Shown here piece by piece: positions 45,293 to 53,057 of a stretch of 64,000 nucleotides of DNA. The stretch comes from Deltaproteobacteria bacterium (GTDB lineage Bacteria; Bdellovibrionota_B; Oligoflexia; Oligoflexales; Bog-1112). Below the pieces are notes generated by a model that ran no database searches, was not told where the DNA came from, and saw only the letters and a list, made by a program, of their open reading frames with translations. How positions within the stretch are numbered: the first letter of the stretch is position 1; the number at the start of each line of letters is the position of its first letter. Where the stretch lies: the NCBI GenBank assembly GCA_016186945.1, contig JACPKR010000004.1:5055-69054 (forward strand). Direction: 5' to 3'. Made by a program: the position numbers and the translations under genes.

Positions 45293-45923
45293 GGCAAGGA
45301 GGCGGTTTGGAGGAAACTGCGCAGCTGGTTCCTCCACTGTCATCCCGCGGCTTGACCGCGGGATCCAACTTTTTCGGGGGAGGCGGCCGTTGGATCCCGC
45401 GGTCAAGCCGCGGGATGACAGTGGAGGCTCCTCCCTGAATTCCGGGGGAGGCGACGCTTCCCTCGCCCTCCCCAAAAACCTCCCTCTCCCTTTTCGCCCT
45501 GCCGGTGGAACCAAATCCACCCATTCTCTTACCCAGACAGACCAAGTGTGGCAAGCGATAGCTCAACCCCAAGACGAGTTGGGCGATTCTGTCACCTGCC
45601 TTAACTTCGTAGGGTTTCGTGGAGACGTTCCACAATAAGACTTCAAATTCATCAGGAAAGTCGGCGTCCACTGTTCCTACTGCATTGGCAAGAGTGATGC
45701 CGTGTTTGAACGCCAAGCCGGAACGAGCGCGGACTTGAATTTCGGGAACGGCTCCTGCGGGAACGTTTTCCCAGTCCACGCGGTCAATCCACACACCTGT
45801 GGGAACTTTCACAACCGCTCCCGGGGGAATGCTTGTCGTCACTCTTGCCTTGAGGTCTGCACCGGCACTGAGTTCGGTCTGATAAGCCGGTTCGCAATCA
45901 GCTTGCCATCTAAGAATGATCAT
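45222..45923 (-). CDS. dut: dUTP diphosphatase with repeat-derived C-terminal extension
   Basis: Hydrolyses dUTP to dUMP, keeping uracil out of DNA. The catalytic fold fills residues 1-141: motif I SAGADLKA, motif III with RSGLAFKHGITLANAVGTVDADF-like residues (about 68-90), motif IV AGDRIAQLVL, and motif V GGFGSTG at 135-141. Dut proteins normally end here. Residues 142-233 come from family A and C repeats (signature VIPRLDRGIQ) and finally antisense of the glycosyltransferase. Third gene of rpsO-pnp-dut; the ATG lies 10 bp past the pnp stop. Confidence 0.9.
   Translation of the reverse strand: MIILRWQADCEPAYQTELSAGADLKARVTTSIPPGAVVKVPTGVWIDRVDWENVPAGAVPEIQVRARSGLAFKHGITLANAVGTVDADFPDEFEVLLWNVSTKPYEVKAGDRIAQLVLGLSYRLPHLVCLGKRMGGFGSTGRAKREREVFGEGEGSVASPGIQGGASTVIPRLDRGIQRPPPPKKLDPAVKPRDDSGGTSCAVSSKPPPCLNRFVNEDLEGYASASPVPQHSR
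45288..45502 (-). repeat. Family A element with nested C palindrome (A6), inverted copy
   Basis: Minus-strand copy of A5, about 190 bp nearly identical to it, starting at the glycosyltransferase stop codon and ending inside dut. With A5 it brackets the glycosyltransferase gene as an inverted pair. Confidence 0.85.
45336..45422 (-). repeat. Family C palindrome (C2)
   Basis: 87 bp with two perfect 33-bp inverted arms (45336-45368 and 45390-45422). The central ~21 bp runs opposite to that of C1, so the two are inverted copies. It is read through by dut. Confidence 0.92.
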
Positions 45924-45933
45924 CGGCGTGGGG

Positions 45934-48030
45934 CTATGAAAATGTGGGTTTCATACCGAAGGCATCCCGTCGGGAGAGTTTAATTCTTCCCTGACGGTCG
46001 ATGTCGATGACTTTCACTAACACTTCATCTCCGAGTTTTACCGCGTCTTCGATGCTTTCGATCCTTTTATCATCCATGTGTGATATGTGGCACAAACCGT
46101 CAACTCCGGGACGCAGCTCAATAAAGGCTCCGAAGTCTACGACGCGGACCACTCGTCCCAGGTAAACTTCCCCGACTTGTGGGGTTGTTGTATAGGCACG
46201 GATGAGGGTTTTAGCAGCTTGAGCGGATAACGAGTCGGGCGCGACGATCGTGACCACACCGTTATCGCCGATATCCATTTTAACACCAGCTTCAGAGCTG
46301 ATTTTCTTGATGTTCTTTCCTCCTGGTCCGATCAAGTCTTTGATTTTGTCGGAACCGATCTTCAGTTTGAACATGCGGGGTGCAAGGGAGCTTAGGTCTT
46401 GCGGTTCGGCGATTGCTTCAGCCATTTTGCCGAGGATGTGCAAGCGGCCTTCGCGTGCCTGTTCCAGAGCCTGCATCATGAGTTCAGGCGAAATGCCGCC
46501 TATCTTGATGTCCATTTGCAGTGCTGTGATTCCTTTTTTTGTACCGCAGACTTTGAAGTCCATGTCGCCCACGTGATCTTCATCACCTAGGATGTCGGAC
46601 AGGATAGCGCTTTGTTCGCCTTCCTTAACGAGTCCCATGGCGATACCTGCCACAGAGTCTTTGAGAGGGACCCCTGCTTTCAGAAGGGCCATCGTTCCTG
46701 CGCAGACGGTTGCCATGGAGGAGCTTCCGTTGGACTCCAGAATTTCAGAAACCAGCCGGATCGTGTAAGCAAAATCGTTCTCACTAGGCACCATAGGATA
46801 AAGTGCGCGACGTGCAAGGCTTCCGTGACCGATTTCGCGACGGCTCGGGGTCCTCTGCATGCGAGCTTCCCCTACACTAAAGGGAGGGAAGTTGTAGTGC
46901 AGCATGAATCGGTCCTTGATTTCCGTGTCCCAGAGCGATTCCAGACGTTGTTGATCCTCGGCCGCAGCGAGAGTGACGGAAGCAAGAGCTTGTGTCTCAC
47001 CCCTTGTAAAGAGGGAAGAACCGTGTGGTCGTGAAAGAATACCCGTCTCGCACTTGATGGGTCGTATCTGCGCCAGACCCCTTCCGTCGATGCGTCGCTT
47101 GTCCCTGAGTATCATTGTGCGCATGAGTTCTGAACGCAGCTTGCCAGCAAGCTGACTGATGGCTTGTTCTCGTGCAGAGTCGTTCTCAGGGTTCAACTGG
47201 GTGATCGCGTCTTGTGTGACTTTGCTGATAGCCTTGCTGCGCTCCTGCTTATCGGAAATCCCGAGAGCATCGTTCAGCGGGCCTTGAATGAGTTCCCTGA
47301 CCTTTGTCTGAAGTTCTGTATCGGTTTGCATTTCGGGAACCGACATTTTTGCCTTGCCAATCTCCTGCTGTATTTTTTTCTGGAATTCGAAGAAGGGCCG
47401 CATTTCATTGTGTGCAAACTGAATGGCGTCCAGCATTTCCTTTTCTGAAGCTTCGTTAGCACCCGCTTCCACCATCAAGACAGCATCGGGGCTGCAAGCG
47501 ACTGTGAGGAAGAGGTCTCCCTCACCTGCCTCGCCTTCAAGAGGATCGACCATAAGTTGACCCTCTTTGCGACCAATGTTTAAGGCAGCAACTGGGCCTG
47601 CGAAAGGAATATCACTGATCATCAGAGCGGTACTGGCACCGACAAGAGCCAAGGGGCCAGGGTTATGCCCGTGCTCATAAGAAAGGACAGTCGCTGTGAT
47701 GACAGTCTCGTTTTTGAATGCTTTGGGAAAGAGAGGGCGTAAAGGCCGGTCGATCAAACGAGCCGTCAAGGCTGCTTTGTCGGAAGGCTTTCCCTCGCGT
47801 TTGAAATAGCCACCGGGCACTCGGCCCGCAGCATAGGTTTTTTCAATATAGTCGACACCGAGGGGGAAAAAGTCCAGGCCAGGGGAAGCTTTGTCTGCGG
47901 CGCATACGGTGACAAGAACCTGGGTGTCACCTGAGCTGACCATGACGGAGCCGTTTGCCTGGCGTGCGAATTTCTGAAACTCGAACTTAATGGTTCGACC
48001 GTTGATATTAACTTCGTGTGAAATAGACAT
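45934..48030 (-). CDS. pnp: Polynucleotide phosphorylase
   Basis: 3'-5' phosphorolytic exoribonuclease and degradosome enzyme. 698 residues from ATG 48030 (AAGGA upstream); a longer frame to 48081 is rejected. Two RNase PH domains, a KH domain (about 550-610, 'DLIGPGGKNIKKISSEAG') and an S1 domain ending in 'GRIKLSRRDAFGM'. It follows rpsO, as in many bacteria. Confidence 0.97.
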   Translation of the reverse strand: MSISHEVNINGRTIKFEFQKFARQANGSVMVSSGDTQVLVTVCAADKASPGLDFFPLGVDYIEKTYAAGRVPGGYFKREGKPSDKAALTARLIDRPLRPLFPKAFKNETVITATVLSYEHGHNPGPLALVGASTALMISDIPFAGPVAALNIGRKEGQLMVDPLEGEAGEGDLFLTVACSPDAVLMVEAGANEASEKEMLDAIQFAHNEMRPFFEFQKKIQQEIGKAKMSVPEMQTDTELQTKVRELIQGPLNDALGISDKQERSKAISKVTQDAITQLNPENDSAREQAISQLAGKLRSELMRTMILRDKRRIDGRGLAQIRPIKCETGILSRPHGSSLFTRGETQALASVTLAAAEDQQRLESLWDTEIKDRFMLHYNFPPFSVGEARMQRTPSRREIGHGSLARRALYPMVPSENDFAYTIRLVSEILESNGSSSMATVCAGTMALLKAGVPLKDSVAGIAMGLVKEGEQSAILSDILGDEDHVGDMDFKVCGTKKGITALQMDIKIGGISPELMMQALEQAREGRLHILGKMAEAIAEPQDLSSLAPRMFKLKIGSDKIKDLIGPGGKNIKKISSEAGVKMDIGDNGVVTIVAPDSLSAQAAKTLIRAYTTTPQVGEVYLGRVVRVVDFGAFIELRPGVDGLCHISHMDDKRIESIEDAVKLGDEVLVKVIDIDRQGRIKLSRRDAFGMKPTFS

Positions 48031-48140
48031 GATTTTTTTTTCCTTTAAGGGTGACAGTAAGAATTTTCGAACTCTCAGCACCCGGTATTAAGGGGGGTAA
48101 GGCTTAGTTGATCTTAACATAAGAGCCGGCGAAGACTACT

Positions 48141-48410
48141 TTATTTACGAATACCAAGCTTGGTGATGAGATCTTTGTAGGCGCTGCTATCTTTTCGATT
48201 AAGGTAATTGAGCAGTTGGCGCCGCTGGCCGACCAATTGCATCAAACCTCGCCGTGAGTGATGATCTTTCTCATTGTTTTTAAAGTGTTCCGTGAGATAG
48301 TTCAGCCGCTCCGATATTAAAGCAACCTGAACTTGGGGAGATGCGGTGTCTCGTTCATGCAAACGATACGTGTTGAGGACTTCCGCTTTCCGTTCCTTTG
48401 TAAGGGCCAT
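48141..48410 (-). CDS. rpsO: 30S ribosomal protein S15
   Basis: 89 residues, exactly the common length, from ATG 48410 (AAAGGATTGGAA upstream). Contains 'SPQVQVALISERLNYLTEHF' and 'RRGLMQLVGQRRQLLNYL'. First gene of the rpsO-pnp-dut operon; in E. coli S15 represses its own mRNA. A possible promoter lies upstream (TTGAAT then TTGATAAT on the minus strand, 48432-48470). Confidence 0.97.
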   Translation of the reverse strand: MALTKERKAEVLNTYRLHERDTASPQVQVALISERLNYLTEHFKNNEKDHHSRRGLMQLVGQRRQLLNYLNRKDSSAYKDLITKLGIRK

Positions 48411-48610
48411 TTCCAATCCTTTTATAAACAATTATCAATAAGTTAAGTGTATTAGATTCAAGAACGACAGGGCTTTTTGCCCATTTCACCTAGCTTGTAG
48501 GATAGTATGTCTTTACTCGATGGGGCGGAATTTACAAGAAAAAAGTGAAACGTGCAAGGTGCATTTTCCCCTTCTGCCTGCCATGCGGTAAACTGAAAGG
48601 ACTGAACCTA

Positions 48611-48780
48611 TATGTAGTATTCAGGATAATCAATTTGGGGAAAAACTTTTTGAAAAAAGTTGTTTCCCCAAGCCCCTTTTTAAAAACTTCAATATTTAAA
48701 GTTTTTTGGGGGGAGGCGTGGAGGGGAACTTTTTTTCAAAAAAGGTCCTCTCCACAAGTTCTATTTCTCAAAGACTAATT
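48611..48780 (-). repeat. Family B MITE-like element (B3)
   Basis: About 170 bp, the reverse complement of B1 over nearly all its length, with degraded ends (TGTAGTATTC / AAGACTAAT). It separates rpsO (minus) from the reductase gene (plus) and ends 15 bp before that gene's start, so it may carry part of its leader. Confidence 0.8.
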
Positions 48781-48794
48781 AAAGGAAGGGCTTC

Positions 48795-49421
48795 ATGTTT
48801 CTAGTCAATGTTATGGCCATCAGCGTCGACGGGGAAATTGCCGCCGAACCGTTAGAGGATAACGACGGCAGGGTCACAGTAGGTCTGAGCAATGCTTACG
48901 ACCAGAAACTTGTCGATGATGAACTCGCCTCCTGCGACGCCGTCATCCTGGGGGCCGAATCGGTCCGCGCGGCAGGAAAACTCCGGCCCGTGAAAAACCG
49001 CCTGGGCGTCTACCCCATGTGGGTCATCTTTACTGTGAAAGGCCTCGATATGTCGCTGCCCTTCTGGCAGCAAAAAAACATCCCCCGGCTCGTTGTCTCC
49101 CCCACGCCAGTCAAACTACATGGCGATACGGTTATGAATCTTAACTACCAGGACAAAAAACCAGGCGAGTACATTTTGGGACATTTAAAGGAACTCGGCG
49201 CCGAGAAGGTTCTGCTTTTCGGAGGAGGACAGATAAACAAGATTTTCTACGATGAGAATCTGGTCGATGAGGTCAAAATCACCCTAGCCCCCCTTCTTCT
49301 GGGTCAAGGGATCGCTCGCTTTCTCGGAACACCTTTGCTTTCTCCTCGCCGTCTACAGCTTCTCAACTTTCACGAGATGGATGATTTTCTTTACCTCCAC
49401 TACCGTGTCGAAAAGGAGTGA
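48795..49421 (+). CDS. RibD C-terminal-domain reductase (DHFR-like fold)
   Basis: 208 residues with the RibD-C/DHFR-like NADPH-dependent reductase fold: 'VMAISVDGEIA' at the start, 'CDAVILGAESVRAAG' (nucleotide site) and 'LGAEKVLLFGGGQINKIFYD'. RibD reductases reduce the riboflavin precursor; a stand-alone domain like this could be a riboflavin/archaeal-type or unrelated pyrimidine reductase. No other rib gene is near. The ATG follows AAAGGAAGGG. Confidence 0.82.
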   Translation: MFLVNVMAISVDGEIAAEPLEDNDGRVTVGLSNAYDQKLVDDELASCDAVILGAESVRAAGKLRPVKNRLGVYPMWVIFTVKGLDMSLPFWQQKNIPRLVVSPTPVKLHGDTVMNLNYQDKKPGEYILGHLKELGAEKVLLFGGGQINKIFYDENLVDEVKITLAPLLLGQGIARFLGTPLLSPRRLQLLNFHEMDDFLYLHYRVEKE

Positions 49422-49462
49422 GCGTCAAATTTCAGACGCCTGGAAATTGACATTGCTCTGAT

Positions 49463-49485
49463 TTTTCCCAACGTCCCAGGGAAAA
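49463..49485. promoter_or_regulatory. Inverted repeat upstream of the sigma-54 flgF promoter
   Basis: TTTTCCC (49463-49469) and GGGAAAA (49479-49485), separated by 9 bp, centred about 85 bp upstream of the -24 element. This is a usual distance for an activator (enhancer-binding protein) site. Confidence 0.35.
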
Positions 49486-49557
49486 GCATGGTTAAGCAAA
49501 GCCCAAATACTTCCTACTTTTCACGTTAATCTCTGTCGTTACAAACACAAGAGAGAT

Positions 49558-49573
49558 TGGCCCGGTTCTTGCT
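49558..49573 (+). promoter_or_regulatory. Sigma-54 promoter driving the flagellar operon
   Basis: TGGCCCGGTTCTTGCT matches the -24/-12 consensus TGGCACGRNNNTTGCW at 15 of 16 positions, with GG (49559-49560) and GC (49571-49572) 10 bp apart. It ends 23 bp before the flgF start. Confidence 0.85.
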
Positions 49574-49596
49574 CCTAATCAGCTTGGAGGAAAGGT

Positions 49597-50385
49597 ATGC
49601 TGCAAAACGTCCACACATCACTGTCGGGAGCCTTGGCGCAAGAACGTGTCCTTGAAATCATTGCCAATAACCTTGCGAATCTAAATACCGTCGGATTTAA
49701 GGAAGAAAATGTAACCTTCAAACTTTTGACACCTGAGCCTAACCAGTATTATACGGAACCGCTTCCCGAAGAAAATTTCCGCATCACGCTTGAAGACGTC
49801 CTTCCCCTCAGAGGAAACGAAAACAAATATGTCGGGATTGCGGAAGTGAGCCGCAACGAATTACAGGGCAGCCCGTCTGAAACCAAAAACCCACTCGACG
49901 TCATGATCGAAGGAGGGGGTTACTTTGCTGTCCATACACCTTCCGGTATCCGCTACACACGAGCAGGCTCGTTTTCACTCAGCACGGAAGGCGGCCTGGT
50001 CGACAAATGGGGACACCCCGTTCTCGGAGAACGTGGCAATATCTTCCTGTCAGGTGCAAAAGTAGAGATCAATCACTTGGGAGAAGTTTATCAGAACGGA
50101 GAATTTATCGACCGCCTGCAAGTTCATACATTCAAGGACAATACGCTCCTGGAGAAGGTCGGCCTGAACCACTACTTCTACCACGGCCCAGAGGAAGATG
50201 ACAGCGTGGTCGCCTTTCCCACAGTTAAGCAAGGCTATCTGGAATCTTCCAATGTCAACGCGATCAAGAATTTGACGAACATGATCATTGCTCATCGTTC
50301 CTACGAAGCTTACCAGAAGGCAATCAAGAACTACGACTCTATGATGGAAAAATCAAGCAACACTCTCGGAGACACTAAAGGGTAA
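49597..50385 (+). CDS. flgF: Flagellar proximal rod protein FlgF
   Basis: 262 residues, a rod subunit of the basal body. The N-terminal rod motif 'LEIIANNLANLNTVGFKEE' and C-terminal 'SNVNAIKNLTNMIIAHRSYE' (D0 helices) are clear; the middle D1 part carries 'EGGGYFAVHTPSGIRYTRAG'. GGAGG lies 6 bp before ATG. First gene behind the sigma-54 promoter; flgG follows after 18 bp. Confidence 0.93.
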   Translation: MLQNVHTSLSGALAQERVLEIIANNLANLNTVGFKEENVTFKLLTPEPNQYYTEPLPEENFRITLEDVLPLRGNENKYVGIAEVSRNELQGSPSETKNPLDVMIEGGGYFAVHTPSGIRYTRAGSFSLSTEGGLVDKWGHPVLGERGNIFLSGAKVEINHLGEVYQNGEFIDRLQVHTFKDNTLLEKVGLNHYFYHGPEEDDSVVAFPTVKQGYLESSNVNAIKNLTNMIIAHRSYEAYQKAIKNYDSMMEKSSNTLGDTKG

Positions 50386-50403
50386 CAAAGGGGGGACCTC
50401 ATC

Positions 50404-51183
50404 ATGATGCGTTCATTACTCACAGCAGCGACAGGCATGGAAGCCCAACAACTGAACATTGATACGATCGCCAACAACCTTGCGAACGTTAACACGACAG
50501 CCTTCAAACGCTCCCGTGCTAACTTCCACGACCTCCTTTATCAGACCCTTAGAGCGCCGGGGCAAAGTGCGACAACGGGAAACGTTGTCCCCGGTGGAAT
50601 TCAAATCGGCACGGGAGTCAAGTTGTCTTCCGTCGACAAGATGTTTACAGAAGGTGCCATTCAAGTGACGGGGAATGACCTGGACTTCATGATTGAAGGA
50701 GACGGCTTCTTCCGCCTACAGAAAGATGACGGGGAAGTCGTATACACACGCAACGGGCACTTCAGCAAGGACGCCACGGGTCGCATCGTTTCCGCTGATG
50801 GGTATGCTCTATCTCCCGAAATTGTCATCCCTGCGGATGCGAAAAATATAACCGTCGGCTATGACGGCACTGTAACGATTAAAATCGAGGGAGAAACCCA
50901 AGAACTCGGGCAAATCCTATTGGCATCCTTTATCAACCCTACGGGACTTGTCTCCCTAGGGGGCAACAACTTTGCAACGTCCCGAGCGAGTGGGGAACCG
51001 ATCGTAGGTGCGCCCAACCAAGGGGGCATGGGGAAAATCGGTCAGGCAGAGCTGGAAAGCTCGAACGTCAATATCGTTGAAGAAATGGTCAACATGATCA
51101 CTGGGCAGCGAGCCTACGAAATTAGCTCGAAAGTCATTCAGACGGGTGACCAGATGCTTCAAACCACCAACGGCATAAGGTAA
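50404..51183 (+). CDS. flgG: Flagellar distal rod protein FlgG
   Basis: 259-260 residues (E. coli 260); two adjacent ATGs (50404 and 50407). 'IDTIANNLANVNTTAFKRSR' at the N-terminus, 'DFMIEGDGFFRLQKDDGEVV' in the middle and 'SSNVNIVEEMVNMITGQRAYE' at the C-terminus identify FlgG. A family A repeat begins 7 bp past its stop. Confidence 0.96.
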   Translation: MMRSLLTAATGMEAQQLNIDTIANNLANVNTTAFKRSRANFHDLLYQTLRAPGQSATTGNVVPGGIQIGTGVKLSSVDKMFTEGAIQVTGNDLDFMIEGDGFFRLQKDDGEVVYTRNGHFSKDATGRIVSADGYALSPEIVIPADAKNITVGYDGTVTIKIEGETQELGQILLASFINPTGLVSLGGNNFATSRASGEPIVGAPNQGGMGKIGQAELESSNVNIVEEMVNMITGQRAYEISSKVIQTGDQMLQTTNGIR

Positions 51184-51189
51184 TCGTGT

Positions 51190-51315
51190 AATGCGTAAGC
51201 CACTTGGGGCAAATAGGGAGAGGGGGGTTTGGGGGGCGAGTGAAGCGTCGCCTCCCCCGGATTTCTTGGATGAACCAGCTGCGCAGTTTCCTCCAAACCA
51301 CCTCCTTGCCCCAAG
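51190..51315 (+). repeat. Family A element (A7) between flgG and flgA
   Basis: 126 bp, the best-preserved copy without an inserted C. Left end AATGCGTAAGCCACTTGGGG; right end CCTCCTTGCCCCAAG; the outermost right ~12 bp are missing. It contains the only ATG giving flgA a full-length signal peptide. Confidence 0.85.
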
Positions 51316-52078
51316 CACTCTTGTGTTTTTACTCCTCAGCATCAGAGCATGGGGCACGGAGTTGCCGAATATGAATCTCGACACCCAGGCTCATGAAAAG
51401 CAAGAACTGTCGGCAGAAGAAGTGAGTAAGACGCTGGAGGACATCCTTCAGGCAAGAAACCTGGAGTTCGAAGACCGTCGTCTTGTACTTTCAAGACTTA
51501 CGCTTCAAGACAAGGTGGAAACTGACTCCCAACCCTTCGTGTTGGAATTCCCGGCATTGGACAGCCTCTTGACAAAGGGCCTAGGCGACCCTCGCCAATT
51601 ACGACGTGTGTCCTTACTGGAAGTTGTTTTGAGACCTGTCAGGGACCGTTCTCGGGAGCAACATTTTCAAGTGCTAGCTCGTCTTGACGTGGAACGGAAA
51701 GTTTTGGTTGCGAAGGAATCCTTGAACCGTGACACGGAGCTTAGCCCTCACCATCTGGAATGGATATGGAAAGAGGATCGAAGTTTGCAAGGTGATTTGC
51801 TCAAGAACACCGAAGATGTTGTGGGTCTAGTGGCAAAACGTCCTCTCATCAAAGGCCAGGTCGTGCTGCTTAGTTATTTTCAAAAAAAGATTGCAATCAA
51901 ACGCGGGCAAGTGGTGAGGGTGAATCTGGATCTATCTTCGATTTCCATTTCCAGTCATGTGAAGGCCCTTGAAGACGGCATCGTCGGGCAAGATATCCAG
52001 GTGCTGCATCCTGTGACAAAAAAAGTCTTACAAGCAAAGGTGATTTCCGACTCCCATGTGCAAGCGATTACAAATTGA
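51191..52078 (+). CDS. flgA: Flagellar P-ring assembly chaperone FlgA (start in repeat)
   Basis: Periplasmic chaperone for FlgI. The SAF domain occupies the C-terminal half ('RPLIKGQVVLLSYFQKK', then 'VRVNLDLSSISISSHVKALE' and 'GIVGQDIQVLHPVTKKVLQA'). The start is uncertain: ATG 51191 lies inside the family A repeat and gives about 42 repeat-coded residues before the hydrophobic core LVFLLLS. GTG 51323 would give a core without a basic n-region; ATG 51371 would lose the signal. Most likely the repeat inserted into the original 5' end. flgH overlaps the 3' end by 23 bp. Confidence 0.82.
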   Translation: MRKPLGANRERGVWGASEASPPPDFLDEPAAQFPPNHLLAPSTLVFLLLSIRAWGTELPNMNLDTQAHEKQELSAEEVSKTLEDILQARNLEFEDRRLVLSRLTLQDKVETDSQPFVLEFPALDSLLTKGLGDPRQLRRVSLLEVVLRPVRDRSREQHFQVLARLDVERKVLVAKESLNRDTELSPHHLEWIWKEDRSLQGDLLKNTEDVVGLVAKRPLIKGQVVLLSYFQKKIAIKRGQVVRVNLDLSSISISSHVKALEDGIVGQDIQVLHPVTKKVLQAKVISDSHVQAITN

Positions 52079-53057
52079 GCTAATGATTCTCATGATGGTC
52101 TTGACCGGCTGTTTCGCAAAAATGCGGACAATCGGTAGCAGACCGTTACAGGTCGAGCCGAAAAACCTTCAGAAAGTAGGAAGTCCCGTCCCAGCTAAGG
52201 AGTACCCACAGCAATTCTATAGGAAAAAAACTCAGCTCGATATTCGTGAAACAGACGAACCTAGTTTAAATGGCAGTCTGTTTAATGTCGAGAATGCAAA
52301 GAACGACTTGTATAGAGACACAGCCCCCGATGGGATAGGGAATGTCGTGGCTATCGCTGTAGTGATCCCTCCTGTCGAAGGAAAGACGGCTGAGGCCAAG
52401 GAACAAACAGAGGAGGAAAAGAAGGCTGCTGAGGATGAACTCATCAAAGACTTTCCTGAGCTTGAACCCCCAACCGATCAGTCTAAGCGTCTCCTTCGTA
52501 GCTTCAACATGAAGATTGCGAAGACGTATCCCAACGGGGACGTGCTTGCGGTTTACACAAGAAGTTCCGAGACAGACTTTGAAGTCAAAGCTGTTGAAGT
52601 GTCCGCTAGGATCCCCTACGAGAAACTTGTGAGCTTGGAAGGAGTTACCACTAAAGACTTGCGTGACGTGAAATTCCGATCCTCAGATTCCAAGGAAAGC
52701 GTCGAGCGCGTTTCGACAACATGGGAGGACGAATATACCTTGCGCATCAGTGGCTTTACCGAAGCGCAGTCGAAGGAAGCCTCGGAACTTAACCTAAAAC
52801 GTCAACAGCTTTTGCAGCTACGGCAAAATATGTACGATCGTCTGAAAACGTTCAGCTCTGAAAGAGGCACTATCGCGAAGGAACGAGACAAACTTCTGAA
52901 AGAACGCAAGGATGAGAAAGAAGAAATGGAAAAACTCAAAACGAAGATCAAGGAGCTGGAAGATTCCCTAACCGCCAAGGACCAAGTGATCAAGGAACAA
53001 GAAGCAAAAATGGGAGAGTTAGAGAAGAAAGCTCCTGAAGGAACGACCACGCAATGA
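52056..53057 (+). CDS. flgH: Divergent FlgH (L-ring lipoprotein) with C-terminal coiled coil
   Basis: 333 residues. Signal peptide with lipobox VLTGC (Cys about residue 19), as expected for FlgH. 'GSLFNVENAKNDLYRDTAPD' followed by 'IGNVVAIAVV' corresponds to the FlgH N-terminal signature, and 'YPNGDVLAVYTRS...EVKAVEVSARI' to its central barrel region. The C-terminal ~95 residues (about 235-330) are a Lys/Glu-rich coiled coil absent from normal FlgH (about 230 residues). Position between flgA and flgI supports the call. Confidence 0.75.
   Translation: MCKRLQIELMILMMVLTGCFAKMRTIGSRPLQVEPKNLQKVGSPVPAKEYPQQFYRKKTQLDIRETDEPSLNGSLFNVENAKNDLYRDTAPDGIGNVVAIAVVIPPVEGKTAEAKEQTEEEKKAAEDELIKDFPELEPPTDQSKRLLRSFNMKIAKTYPNGDVLAVYTRSSETDFEVKAVEVSARIPYEKLVSLEGVTTKDLRDVKFRSSDSKESVERVSTTWEDEYTLRISGFTEAQSKEASELNLKRQQLLQLRQNMYDRLKTFSSERGTIAKERDKLLKERKDEKEEMEKLKTKIKELEDSLTAKDQVIKEQEAKMGELEKKAPEGTTTQ

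Noticed and set aside
45278-45520. Short frames encoding repeat peptides
   Set aside because: They consist entirely of family A/C repeat sequence; treated as repeat, not genes.
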